The translations under genes and the position numbers were made by a program. From assembly GCA_015499995.1 (NCBI GenBank), contig JADNRV010000717.1, forward strand, positions 1 through 15,975: a DNA stretch of 15,975 nucleotides. Reading direction: 5' to 3'. The notes below the pieces were generated by a model, which worked only from the letters and a program-made list of their open reading frames with translations, was not told the origin of the DNA and searched no databases. Positions 1-11,017 of the stretch are shown piece after piece. Within the stretch, counting starts at the first letter, position 1. Each line of letters begins with the position of its first letter. The stretch comes from Flammula alnicola. Taxonomy: Eukaryota > Basidiomycota > Agaricomycetes > Agaricales > Strophariaceae.

Positions 1-1019
1 TTGTAGCCTGAAATAGCCTTAGAAAGTGGTTATATGTGTGCCGTCCGAATCAGCTCACATTAAATTCGCGAAGATGAAAAGCAATCGTTGTTGGAGTTTC
101 GTATACATCGTATACGTCAAATTCCTCGGCACTAATCGAAATTTCTGTGGAGAGCTGACCTCTTCCTGTGGTTATAAGTCAATATAACAGCGCTAAAAAT
201 TATATCAAGCGTACCGTACCTCGACTATCAATCGACGATTCCATACTCTTGAGACCAACTTCGCCATCCTCAAAAGTCCAAACGAGCTGGGGATCTGATC
301 GAGCACCTTTTGCAATAGGAAAATGATCCAGAAGGTCTTTCAACGCTTTTGGACCAATGGTTAGACGAGATTCATTTGTGGCGTCAGGGACACCTGGTGC
401 CATGAGAGAGACCTGTGTTAGCAATAATAGGCGGTGGGTCTTTATAACACCTGGAAAGTTTCAGAATTTGTAGTACGACGAGATGGTGGCACTAACCATG
501 TTTACAGTGCATTCTAACAATTAATTTGCTCTCCAAACTATCTTCATCCTCGTCTTCTTGCTCACTATCCGGTGTTTGTTTGCCTTCAACGATGGACAAT
601 TCACATCGTTCAACAGATTTTTCTACAGTCCGATGTTTCAAAATCGACAAAAAAGACTGATTGACGCGTGAGTCGGGAACACCAAGTTTGAAAGCGAGCA
701 TCGAAAGCACCTTGGTCATGAGTTGGCCCGTCACATTCTCGATTTCTTGTATTTCATCGTCCCAGCCATCCTTTTGTGCACCTAATCTGTACTTTGAGAA
801 AAAATGCCTGTCGTACTTGAACCGACAGTAGGCAGATTTCGAAGAGTTGGTCGCGGAAAGTGACAGAAACTCTGGGGTAGCGTAGATCGAGAGTTCATCG
901 CCGTACTTTGAAAGACACGTCAAAGCCTTGGTGAAAACTGTGCGAAGAATTAGCCCCGACGTTCCAATTCATACGGAGAGCTCACCTTTGAGAGAAAACG
1001 CGTCAAGAGTGGCTTGCAT
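1..1019 (-). CDS. RAD9: Rad9 checkpoint clamp subunit (3' end outside window)
   Basis: Rad9 forms the PCNA-like 9-1-1 clamp with Rad1 and Hus1 in the nucleus and activates the DNA-damage checkpoint kinase. Five exons can be read on the minus strand: 1019-986, 937-497, 450-220, 165-59 and 7-1; all junctions are GT-AG and keep frame. The start ATG at 1019 gives MQATLDAFSLKG. Family signatures follow: FTKALTCLSKYGDEL, then a serine-rich block ending SAYCRFKYDRHFFSKYRL, the block RMHCKHGVIKTHRL across the 497/450 junction, and AFHLREFN at the end of exon 4. About 273 residues are present, which is roughly the whole PCNA-like half. The phosphorylated C-terminal tail lies beyond the left edge. An acidic loop (EQEDEDED) sits before the HCK block. 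It is divergent from TSR1. Identification rests on motif recognition, not on a search. Confidence 0.9.
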
Positions 1020-1415
1020 TGGCCAGCTAGTGATTAGTTCATTATTAGGTCAGGTAATTGAAATTCGACCTCCACTGCTTTGACCGGCCCGGTACCCGCA
1101 ATCTTATCTTATCTTTGAAAGATATAATTCTTATTTACGTCGTTAAAGAGGGCTCAGATCTGGAAAATAAACTGGTCGAGTCGGAATTTTGATTTCTGCG
1201 ATTGCACTTGCGATAATTTTACTGGCTGCGTTGCGAGCCTTGTCCAAGATACGATTTACCCGATTGGGTAACAATTTTTTGACTGTCATTTTGCGATCAT
1301 AATCCTCTTTACCTCTCTGTCCTTGACAAAACGGAATCATTGACCTACCAAACTCTGGTCTCAGCTGGAGATAAAAAATTCGTGACGTATATTGAAATTT
1401 GTCAAAATAGCAAGG
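1020..1415. promoter_or_regulatory. Divergent RAD9/TSR1 intergenic region
   Basis: About 396 bp separate the two start codons, so both promoters must lie here. No convincing TATA box is visible. The clearest element is a pair of overlapping GATAAG sites on the minus strand at 1103-1113. A 97-codon open frame on the minus strand covers part of this region and runs into TSR1 exon 1, but it shows no family motif or credible splice structure, so I do not call it a gene. Confidence 0.6.
1103..1113 (-). promoter_or_regulatory. Overlapping pair of GATA-factor sites
   Basis: The minus strand reads AAGATAAGATAAG here, giving two GATAAG hexamers offset by 5 bp. Fungal GATA zinc-finger factors recognise HGATAR, and paired sites are the usual high-affinity arrangement. 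Function is inferred from the sequence alone. Confidence 0.35.
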
Positions 1416-4373
1416 ATGGTTGAAGCACACCATCATAGACCAACACTCAAACAGGTAGCTATTCCAGCAAATAATTCAAAAATCAGCATACTGAACCTTG
1501 TATGCCGTCTAGCAAAACAAATCCTTCAAGTCGAAACACGCTTCCAAAGGCTCGCTAAAGGATGCTGCAAAAGGTATGCCTAGAAAATCTTCCATGCATG
1601 CCCTGGTTATCACCGTGTCTCAATGAATCTAAATTATTCAGGTCGGATCGCTCGTGCATCCCCCAAAGCCTCTCCTTCTTCCAATTCAGCTGCTCAATCT
1701 CGTCTCAACCGCCGGAATAGCGCGAAGCAAGTACAGACGATCAAACGCAATGCTCTTGTTTCTGCAACCCGTGTATTTAATGGTGTCGATGGCGCACCGC
1801 GTATTGTCGCCGTTATTCCGCTCACAGAAGATGTGAGCACAAAAAGTACTGTTGGATCCTTGGCAGAAATACTGGACATCGCATCGGATGAGTGTCCCGA
1901 AGATGGGATTTGGAAAATGAGGTGCACGGAACCGCTCTGATGACCATTAATATTTATTAACACATGAAAGTAGAGCTGATCGCTTCAAAACTTCTCTTCA
2001 ATTCCGTACAGTACCCTACAGAAACTTCTACGCTGCTCTAGATGCGTGCAAAGTCGCGGACTATGTGGTTTTTGTCCTATCCAGCAGTGTAGAAGTGGAC
2101 ACGTGGGGCGACACGTTGCTCCGGACATTACAAGCTCAAGGCCTCCCCGATGTTGTCAGTGTAGTGTCGCCGGATGCATCTATGGATGCCAAGTCGCGAA
2201 CGGCAACCCTCAAATCTCTATTATCTTTCATTCAATATTTCGTTCCAAATCAAACGCGGATATTCGATCTCCACGTTAGCTCGGATCGGTTAAATGCGTT
2301 GAGATCACTCTCTGAGGGCAAGCCTGCAGACGTGCGGTGGAAAGAAGGAAGGTCCTCGATCCTGGGCGAATCTGTAGAGTGGGATGCTGGAACTTTGAAG
2401 GTCACTGGTATCGTACGCGGGTCTGCGCTTTCAGTCAACCGACTTGTGCATCTTCCCAACTTCGGAGATTACCAGGTCTCAAAGGTTGGTGTTTAATCTC
2501 TGAAATATGTTTATTACCACTAAATTTTTGATTTATTTTAGATTTTCTCTGCCCCGCTTCCCCGACTTTCTAAAGTTACCCACGTTGCAAGCATGGAGGT
2601 CGAACCTGCTCTTCTAGTGGAGCCCGATCCGTCATCTGCAGATTCTCTGGTGTCAAGCAATGATCCCGATGACCTAGCAAACGAGCAGACGTGGCCATCG
2701 GAAGAAGAAATGAATGGTGCAACCGACGATGTCCAAGCTGAGATTCCGGATGCACTTGAGGGTACTACACCGAAATCGGTGCGACGGATTCCCAAAGGCA
2801 TGAGTGAATATCAAGCTGCATGGATCCTCGATGAAGATGATGACGAGGGAGAAGACGGCGAAGAAAGCAAGGAGAGTGCCGATGAAATTGAGATGGAAGA
2901 CATGCAGGAGGAGGTAGAGGAGATGCAGGATATGCCTATGGATGACACCGCGACGGAGGTTGGGGGTGTTCGCTTCGAAGATCTTGACATAGAGGAAGAA
3001 GAGGAACAGTAAGTTACGTCTTTCAATTATCTTGCGGACAGCTATTGATGGCTCGTCAAGGTTGGAGAAGTGGCGAAACCGACAACGAGAGGAAGAAGAC
3101 GATCTGTCGTTCCCTGACGAAGTTGACACGCCCAAAGATATTCCAGCAAGCACTCGTTTCCAGCGTTTCCGTGGGATGAGGTCTTTCAGGACAAGTCCTT
3201 GGGACCCATACGAGAACCTTCCTCGTGACTACGCCCGGATATTCCAATTCGAGGATTTCAAGCGAACCGAGCGTGGGGTTCGTCGACGGGCGGAACAGGA
3301 GTTAAGTGTCGTTGAGGTTAGTGATTTTTTGACTAGCATATATTTATAACTAGACCTTACAGTTATTATTTAGCCAGGTGTGCGAGTTACAATTCATCTC
3401 AAAGATGTACCTCAAGAAGCTTCGACTACATCGCCTGTCGTTCTCTTCTCCCTCCTGCAGCATGAACACAAGGTGACGGTATTAAATTTCACTGTGCAGC
3501 GAAACACAGAGTATGATGGCTCTGTGCGGTCCAAGGTTACTTTTAGACATTCCTTATGTATTGACTCTGGCTGATCGCCGTTTAGGATTCTCTTATCCTT
3601 TGCGTCGGACCACGCCGATTGGCAGTCAATCCTATCTACAGCCAACATACTCGTGGCGGTGGTAAAGGTGCCAACAACGTTCACAAATTCGAACGGTACC
3701 TTCGTCATGGGGTCACTTCTGTCGCCACAACCTACGGTCCGGTTATTTACGGCAAGCAACCCTGTGTTCTCCTAAGAGAAACGACTGATTCAGAAGGTGC
3801 GTACGCCTCTAATACATCTCTTGCCTATCAGTCATTCCAATCTGGGATTACCAGAGTGTCTTTTGTGTGATTGTGGACTGTTGAATCCTTGGACTCACTA
3901 TCCATATATTATTATAGCTCCACAACTCGTGGCCATGGGCACCTTTATGAACCCCGATACGACACGGATTGTAGCCAAGCGTATTATTCTTACTGGTCAT
4001 CCATTCAAGGTGCACAAGAAGACCGCAACAATCCGCTACATGTTCTTCAATCCGGGTAAGCTTTCCCATATGTTATGTTCCTTCGTAACCCCATTTCTCA
4101 TGCTTTTTTTGACGTCGATAAGATGACGTCCACTATTTCAAACCAATCCAACTCCACACCAAACATGGACGAACCGGCCATATTCGCGAATCCCTGGGCA
4201 CACATGGGTACTTCAAGGCCTATTTCGATGGTCCCATCAATCAGATGGATACCGTCTGTATGTCTCTATACAAGCGTGTCTTCCCCAAGTGGGCGAAGAC
4301 CTGGACTGGGGCAGCCAGTGGAAAAAAGGCCAGCATTGCACAGGCCTTGCACCCAGAAGCAATGGAAGAGTAG
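1416..4373 (+). CDS. TSR1: Tsr1, 40S ribosomal subunit assembly factor
   Basis: Tsr1 is a GTPase-like factor related to Bms1 that binds late pre-40S particles and blocks premature translation initiation. Ten exons give 791 residues, the normal family length: 1416-1454, 1513-1573, 1642-1921, 1974-2484, 2542-3008, 3061-3316, 3374-3535, 3586-3796, 3918-4055 and 4123-4373. All junctions are GT-AG and phases agree. The N-terminus has the family signature HRPTLKQ then [20 protein letters not shown]. The AARP2-type domain follows, then a long acidic stretch (about residues 380-453, rich in Asp and Glu) running into [19 protein letters not shown]. The C-terminal RIBIOP domain contains [63 protein letters not shown] and the ending ALHPEAMEE. 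Some exons end in readable short extensions (for example at 2485), but homology supports splicing. Confidence 0.96.
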
Positions 4374-4640
4374 GTTTGCATTTTCTGATTACTTCTTTAG
4401 TTTTCTACTCCAGAAATTGGCTTTGTACCACATAACCTACATGAATCCAACATAGAACACGTCTGAGCATAACATTTGCTCTGACCGATATGATCGCAGT
4501 TCGCACGCGCATAGTCCCAGCTCAGTCCCACTCCACCGATACAATCAATATCAGCAACCCCGCCATATTTACCTCCCACAGGTTTCCGGGAACTCCCTTT
4601 TTATTTTCTGGATTCAATCTATCCATCGGAAAATCTTTTT
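4374..4640. other. Intergenic, TSR1 3' end and possible convergent gene end
   Basis: This holds the TSR1 3' UTR and probably the 3' end of the weakly supported minus-strand gene at 4641-5271. A minus-strand open frame at 4522-4644 could be a longer last exon of that gene (it starts LEKDFPMDRLNP). No RNA gene or repeat is visible. Confidence 0.4.
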
Positions 4641-5271
4641 CTAGCTGGATAAGAAGGCAATAGCCTGCTTCACACAGAAATGGAAAAGGTAACACTGATG
4701 CTTAGGAGTGATATTACATACAGTCCTACCGCCATACAATCAATGTTGGGCGGTGGTTCGCATTGGCTTCCAGTAGGCCATAGAACCACCAAGATACAGC
4801 ACGCAATACCTACGACCCAACGACTACGTAAAATATATCCTCTCAGCGAGCCCAAAGCATGCGCATCAACTGTAGGCGTGCGGTCCATAGTAAATATGGC
4901 GTTTGAAAGGATAATGAGCAAACCGTAAGACTGGAAGATTTACACGGCTTACAGATGTGTTGTAGGGGCGAATGCGATTGCATAATGCATGCAAGGACAA
5001 TTGGTTGTCAAGCTTTAGCACGGTTCAGACCTATCCCTGGACGCTGTCAGCCTTTTGGATTCGGGTAGCAAGTAAGGTAAACGCGAAATGTCTGACCGGT
5101 CGAGGCAAGTTTCTCAGCGCGAGCGACACGGGAGTATGCTGCAGGAATTTTGGAGATGGCCTCGGTGTGGCTTTTATCTAGCAAAGATCGTGCTAGCGAG
5201 AACTGGCGAAGTGTATAAGCAGCGAGCTCTTGAGAGTAACGCGAAGTTTTGCTTTCTGGTGTAGAAATCAT
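4641..5271 (-). CDS. Small hypothetical protein, possibly membrane-bound
   Basis: I do not recognise this protein. The best part is exon 1 (5271-5083, 63 codons), starting MISTPESKTSRYSQELAAYT, with a TATA-like element 40-50 bp upstream of the ATG and a pyrimidine-rich leader ending in CTCATCTCC before it. A proposed GT-AG intron of 151 nt leads to exon 2 (4930-4730, 67 codons), which carries two hydrophobic runs, LLIILSNAIF and WVVGIACCILVVLW. Exon 3 (4664-4641) would then end in AIAFLSS, giving 137 residues. Using instead the acceptor at 4646-4645 opens a longer last exon to about 4522 and gives 170 residues. The first intron is long for this window and alternative splices end quickly, so exons 2 and 3 are uncertain. 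The whole model could be a non-coding transcript. Confidence 0.35.
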
Positions 5272-5310
5272 GGAGATGAGATGTATGATAGAGAGGAGAC
5301 GTCTGCAAGG

Positions 5311-5320
5311 TTTAAATAAG
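5311..5320 (-). promoter_or_regulatory. TATA-like element of the orphan gene
   Basis: The minus strand reads CTTATTTAAA, 40-50 bp upstream of the candidate ATG at 5271. It supports transcription toward the left, though AT-rich runs of this kind also occur by chance. Confidence 0.35.
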
Positions 5321-5447
5321 GTCGAGATGTGTTTGTTGCCTTTTGGTTCTATGCCCCTTCACTCCAATGAATAACAGCCTATTTTTGGAGTTCATATCTT
5401 CGTTGAGCGGAACGACGTCATTCAAAGGCCTGGACCGCGCGCTTCAG

Positions 5448-5467
5448 CCGTTATGAGTCCGTTATGA
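5448..5467. repeat. Two direct copies of CCGTTATGA, 11-bp period
   Basis: Identical 9-mers at 5448-5456 and 5459-5467, separated by GT. The spacing is about one helical turn, which suits two copies of one binding site on the same face of DNA. No known factor is assigned. Confidence 0.6.
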
Positions 5468-5539
5468 TACAACCTCACTGCTCATCCGATTACTGTGGTG
5501 ATACAATTAAATAGGCCCCGAAAGAACTAGACCTAAATA

Positions 5540-8500
5540 CTACCGTCGGAGGACCCTTCGACTCCAATAAACAATCCTAGATATATTTCCACCCGCCCAC
5601 GTCCATACCTCTTCGAGCAGCCCGTCCAAACCACCGCGTTCGTCCCATGAAGGTCGATGATCGGGTTTTTCCGTGGCAATGAACTTGAGAACGTCCTTAA
5701 CAGTAACTAATCCTGACAAGACTCCATGGTCTTCGACGAGAATAGTACGGGGCCTAATTTATGCAAATAAGCGCCGAGCGAATCAGCGACGTACAATTCA
5801 CTCACCCCATCCGTTTGAAAATCTGCATCACTATCTCCAGCGGAAGGTCTGGAGATACCGTCATAGGAGTCTAGTTATGTTAGACATGGGCCACTGACAA
5901 CATCGTGTTTCTCATACCTTATTCACCCACGGCCAGAATTGGATGCCCTCTCCAGCCGTGGTGGGTGCAAAATACTCTTCAGGTTCATCATCTTCGTGCA
6001 CCTCTTGTGCCATATCAATGTCATCATGTTCTCGGTGCCTTGCGGTAAACAAGCAGGGAGTATTTGCTAGTCGTCCTCGATTTTTGCGAGCTCGCTCTGG
6101 GAACACACCACTATTCAATAACCTATTCGGCCCAGTCAAGAGTGCTTGGCGTACCGAGGACGTATCGTATCTCGCTTCTATCTATGTACCCCACCAGGGT
6201 CAAGGAACCATCCGAGGAAACAATGGGAAAGCCTTTGAAATTGGTTGAAGAGAGAAGCGACTCTGAATAGGGAGGCGCGGTAAGTGAGAATATAAACACT
6301 ACGGCAGTAATTAAAAACTCACCAACATCCTTGACACGCATGCCAGTTTCTGATAGGGTATTCAGGTCCTTTCTCATGACAGTGGAGACTCAAGATTACT
6401 AATTCAGATGACAGTCGCTTTAGCAGAGGGAAAACTCACCGGTAACGTTGTAAACATGATCTTCCTTCTCAAGGAAGGGAAACCCGTTAAATCTGATCAT
6501 TTCATCGGCAATCCCATTGGTGCCGAGGAAATCTCCCACAGCTTTAGTCACAAGAAGGACGATCTAAGAACCAACATTCTCAGAAAATTGATAAAAGATG
6601 AGATTGATCTGAGAATTTTTTACCATCGTCGGTAGAATATATGTCAGAGCTCCTGTCAGCTCAAACATGATAACCACAACAGTTACTGTGATTCTCATGA
6701 CGCCACTGTATATGATAAGTTAACCGACCAGGCATGAAGGGAACATATCTATGATGTCATAGCTATTCTCACCTTAGAGCTGCTGCAGCACCAAGGAAGG
6801 CATATGTGCCCGGCGTAATACATGGTACATCTGGGGCGCAGAATTTGAAAATCCCAGATTGTGGGTATGCCCTGGTTAAATGACTCAGTAAATATTTTTT
6901 TGACGGCTGCTGGAGCGATCAAAACCCCACCTGTACATAGCTTTTACCATGATCCCGACCATCCTGCCGAAAGTTGCTCCAATAGCCATCGAAGGGACGA
7001 AGATTCCAGCGGGTACTTTGCACCCATATGTTATGACGACGAGGCCGATACGAATGATGGTGGCGAGAAGAAGGGAGTTGGATATACGCCACTGGGCAGA
7101 CGTTCTAGTAGTAATTGGTGAGGACAGCGGCAAAAAAATATCTGGCCCACGTACTGGCATAGGTCGAAGACGCTACCACCACCTTCACATTCCTTGAAGA
7201 GGATGGCCATGCTAGACGTCATATCGATACGAAGGAAGCGATTGAAATAACCGATGAGCGCGGTAAGGGTAGCTAAAGTCACTGCTTCCGCAACGCCATG
7301 ATTTGATAAGTGGTTTCGGCGGAAAGCGGCAACTTGGAGGTTGAACTTAACGACGAAGGCTCCATAAAGACCCTGTCATTTGAGGTCAGAACCAAGGCTT
7401 CAGCGAGACAAGAATCAACCATTTCAACGCACCCCGAAAATACCCAAAATCACGAAGAAGATGATTTCGAAGAAGTGCCAGTCCCGATCATAGGTAACTT
7501 GGAACAATACAAGCTTTCCAGTTCGGAAGGGGTTCATTGCCTACCGAACGCAGTTGGTGAGTAGAATAACCCCGTCGACGGAAATACCTGATACTAACAG
7601 ATAACGTGAAAGTGGCCACCAGGGCGCAGAATACGCTTCTCCACATCGTTCTGATACTGAAAGTGTGACTCATTTCCTGAACAATAATTCACTTGGTTTG
7701 TGGACAGAAAGATACAGGTAGAACGCAGCTTACCTCAATTGAGAATAAGACCCCACCAATCGGCGAACCGAATGCGACTGCGACTCCCGCTGCACTGGCT
7801 GCAGTGACAATCTCTCTCATTTTAACTGAACAAAATTTGGCATGGAGTAATTATTTAAAGGGGAGAAAATGGAACCAACTTTGACTGCGGCGGAAATCGT
7901 CGAACAAACCAGCAACGAGTGACCCAATACAGCACGCGACGTGGACCGAAGGGCCTTCTTTACCGACTGACAGCCCCGACGCGATGACTAGTGGCTAAAC
8001 AGCCACGTTGAGAAGAAGACCACCTCATGAGCTAACTGACGGACTTACAAGTGTAATACTTTTAATGAAGAATGTCGCAAATCCGAGGAATCCTTGCATG
8101 ACGAAGCCAGCTAGGATACACTTAATTTCCGAGATGCCTGATCCGGCAGCGTATTTTGCAAAGGAACGGACCAAGTGTGAGGCGATGAAGGAGAAGGTAA
8201 TCTAACAGAAACAGCGGCGAGTCAGTGAACGTAAATGCAGCAGGCGGCACCAAGCGCCGAGAGGAAAAAGCAACCCACAGCGAACATAACGAAGATCATC
8301 CACCGCGCCAGTGTAACATGACTCCATGTATGCCATGAGTCGCACCCGTCAACCTCCTCTCCTTCGATTTCCCAGCAACAGAACTGCTGATTCAACCACC
8401 ATCCGTCTGAACAGTAACCCATTTTGATATCGGACAACCATTCGCTAACGATTGACACAATGGCTGCATTTAAGCCAATGCATACCCCTGTGAGAGTGGG

Positions 8501-8903
8501 AGATTCGTTCATGAGTAGATTGTATGCAGTAGGGATTATGGCTCTCACCAATGATGCTCAGCACAAACCAGGTCTGTCCTGCGTCCATCGCCTTCTTCAC
8601 CTGTGCCCAAAGCCTGGACACCGTCCCCAAGCCGCGGGGACTCCGACGGGGTATATAAGAGGTTCTAGCATGTCGCAGGCGTCTCTTTCTTTCTAGTACT
8701 GAGTCCTGGATCCAGTCTAAAGAGAGAACGCGACCCAAGTTTAACAGGCGCTGGCGAATTTGAGCCGGCGAGAAAGTGCACCTATAGTTGTGAAATCCTC
8801 ATAGCGACTGCAGCGAAGGGTTCAGAAACACGTCTACGTTGAACATTGTTACTACTGACCGGATTTCCTCGAGTTCTTCGTCTTCAAGTTCTTCGGGATC
8901 CAT
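5540..8903 (-). CDS. GEF1: CLC-family chloride transporter, Gef1 type
   Basis: Gef1-type CLC proteins move chloride into Golgi, endosomal or vacuolar lumen and support acidification and metal loading. Nineteen exons give 773 residues: 8903-8860, 8807-8782, 8716-8549, 8487-8279, 8201-8049, 7994-7880, 7825-7734, 7676-7599, 7540-7433, 7372-7155, 7104-6931, 6871-6773, 6705-6624, 6563-6440, 6388-6323, 6262-6155, 6096-5918, 5870-5806 and 5753-5540. The N-terminus has the conserved [15 protein letters not shown]. Filter motifs are GSGISE (169-174; Ser170 is the chloride-type residue), GKEGPSVH with gating Glu213, and TPGTYAF with Tyr485. The Glu269-Glu270 pair at GGVLFSIEE includes the internal proton glutamate, so an exchanger is likelier than a channel. 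Two C-terminal CBS domains follow (about 558-622 and 682-740). The start is uncertain: an upstream exon 8972-8955 (MPNFNE), joined by a 42-nt intron to 8912, would add nine residues. Confidence 0.95.
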
Positions 8904-8972
8904 ATGACTGAGCTGTTCATTGAGCACAATTCAGACGCGTGCCGCGCCCAGTACTTCGTTGAAGTTCGGCAT

Positions 8973-9337
8973 GCTTAGGACCCTTACCGTGAGAACTTGG
9001 TATCCTCATTTGGGCCTATAATCAAGTGCACTTGCAGAGATTCCGAGAAATAAATGCCTCAAAAATAGTGCTCAGAGAGTGCTGAGAGAGGCTTCTACTC
9101 GTCACCAATAATGGTCCAAATGGGTATTAAAATTGTTCGAAAAATCTGCAACAATCTAGATAACAACAACAATGCTTGAAGTGAAGTGTGCAACAGTACG
9201 GGAAGGGTATACAATGAGAGTAGAAGAATCCTGCCTCCATCCGACAGCAAGCGTAAAGAGATCACCAGTCCAAGATATCATAAATTCCATCCCCAAGAAA
9301 TTTGACCCGTCAAGTTGCATTACATGAAACAGATCAA
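8973..9337. other. Intergenic between septin 3' end and CLC 5' end
   Basis: About 365 bp between two genes on the same strand, so it holds the septin 3' UTR and the CLC promoter and leader. I see no open frame with family features, no RNA gene and no strong promoter motif. Confidence 0.5.
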
Positions 9338-11017
9338 TTAGAAGGAGTTGCCAGCCTGTGAATTGATCCTGCTTTCTAGGTTTCTGAAAATGCAAGTAAA
9401 TCATGAGTTCTGGATGATGGGTGTACTCGAAACCGAAAGTGGCAAACCTGAGAGCGGCCTCCTTCGCCATCAACTCCTGCCTTTTCTCGTTGATCTCTCT
9501 CTGTACCCTCACTTCGACCTCGCGCAACTAGAACGGAAGAGCAAGGATCAGTATTGGAACGTCACAGTTATTGATCTCGAGAGACACGCACTTTCTCCTC
9601 TTCACGACGGAGTTGCTCTTCCTTGATTCTCACACTTTGGGTCGCAAGTTCTGAAGGTAGAATTTGCGAATCGCGAATGGTTGAATCCGCACTCCTCGAC
9701 AATTTCTCGGTACGGTACGTTTCGTAGAGGACGTCCTCAGTAAGAGATTTCAGGTCGTTGAGATGAGAGCTGTTGCTAGGTCAATACACTTGTTGACTTA
9801 TGGAGAGAAATAACAAACGAACCCAAGGATGGCGCCACGAAGCCTGACAAAGTCTGAGTGGTGAGGGTTGTCGACCTCAACGATACCCCAAGGATATATC
9901 CTAGCGCGGACTGGTTCTCCGTCCAGCTCGATCTCTTCTTCCGAACCAACAACAGCGAAAGGTAGAAGAGCCTATAGTGCATAAAAGTAAGAATTCACAG
10001 CCTGCAGTACTCAGGAAAAATGAATCTCACGCGCAGTTCCATGTTGTCCGCAATGGTCTCTTCGTCGTCTTCTTCAACATCGTAAGGGAAATTGTAGATT
10101 GGGATTTCGTAGTAATCGATATCTTCCATGATCTATGAACAGAGATATACGCGAGAAACAATGAAGAAAGCGAAGAAGAAAGCGAAGTAAACACACCCTC
10201 TTTTTGAATGCCCTAAGCTCTTTAGGAGTCAAGGAATCAGCCTTTCCAATAACAGGGATGACGTTGACGCGTGGCGATAGTCGCCGCATCAATTCAATAT
10301 CCATTTCCCTCAAGCTTTCAACGAGAAGTACAAGTTAGGAGCAAATTATCTAAGAAATCATAGTTCTATTACTCACGCGTGGCCAGTAGGAGGGATAAAA
10401 TAGAGAAGAGCATGCACTCTGTTGTCTCGGAAGCGTGGGTTACGCTTAATTCGAGACTGTTCAGCGAGAATATCATCGTATTGACGCTCGAGGTAGTTCA
10501 TAATTTCCTGGAACCTGAGTTGATTCACATCTTAGCGTCCGGGGACCACCAATGTAGGAGAGGAACCAACGAATGTTCATTGTCAATGTTATCTCCGAAT
10601 CCGGGTGTGTCAACGACGGTAAGAGCAATACGAATGCCATCCTCCTCGAGTTCTGTATATAGGGAAGGCAACAGAGAAATTAGAAAGAAAAAAGAGTTCA
10701 GTCCGGTCAACGTATAACACTAACCAACGTTGGCGGGTTTGATTCTGATACCCGTTTCAAGGTGGGCAGTCTCTACAGGCTCCGGCTCCTTGTGTTGCAG
10801 GACGTCGGACTCGCACAGCGTGTTTACAAAAGTTGTACGGCCCGTGCCAGACGCGCCTGCAGGAATGCACAACGTATATTTAGTAAATCCGTATACGCAC
10901 CAGTGTTATGGTGCAGAATAAGGCGACGCGACTGCAATGCCCCAGGTGCTTACCTACGACCATGATCGTAAACTGCACACCCTTGACTTTGTTCCTCCTG
11001 CGTCCAGAAATGGGCAT
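9338..11017 (-). CDS. CDC11: Septin, Cdc11 group
   Basis: Septins assemble into rods and filaments at the bud neck, septum and hyphal tip; Cdc11 is normally the terminal rod subunit. Ten exons give 364 residues: 11017-10954, 10856-10725, 10652-10571, 10514-10377, 10314-10197, 10132-10031, 9971-9823, 9775-9592, 9527-9448 and 9383-9338. A short basic N-terminus (SGRRRNKVKG) precedes the P-loop GASGTGRT (22-29). The switch motif DTPGFGDNIDNE starts at Asp80, the block QSRIKRNPRFRDNRVHALLY is in exon 4, the base motif GKAD is at 162-165, and the septin unique element around IYPWGIVEVDNPHHSDF is in exon 7. A modest C-terminal coiled coil rich in Glu and Arg ends at NLESRINSQAGNSF. Group assignment rests on DIDYYEIPIYNFPYDVEEDDEET-like residues after the G4 motif and on Arg28 in place of the P-loop Lys. 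Confidence 0.95.

Larger units (their letters stand above)
5272..5539. promoter_or_regulatory. Intergenic between CLC gene and small orphan gene
   Basis: Downstream of the CLC stop codon and upstream of the possible orphan gene. It holds a TATA-like AT-rich block at 5311-5320, a CRE-like GACGTCAT at 5414-5421 and a pair of identical 9-mers spaced by 11 bp at 5448-5467. These elements are what a promoter for the minus-strand orphan gene would be expected to contain, but none is proven. Confidence 0.4.

Noticed and set aside
998..1003. ACGCGT MluI cell-cycle box near the RAD9 start
   Set aside because: It lies inside RAD9 coding exon 1, and another copy of the core occurs in exon 2, so it is more likely coding sequence than a promoter element.
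1143..1436. 97-codon open frame on the minus strand
   Set aside because: It overlaps TSR1 exon 1 in antisense, shows no family motif and has no supporting promoter or splice structure.
2674..3153. 159-codon minus-strand open frame
   Set aside because: It is antisense to the acidic Asp/Glu-rich exon of TSR1; such purine-rich codon runs keep the opposite frame open and give low-complexity Ser/Leu/Phe protein.
5540..8903. Many frame changes and stops within the CLC region, suggesting a pseudogene
   Set aside because: Every break is explained by a GT-AG intron of ordinary length with matching phase, and all key residues remain.
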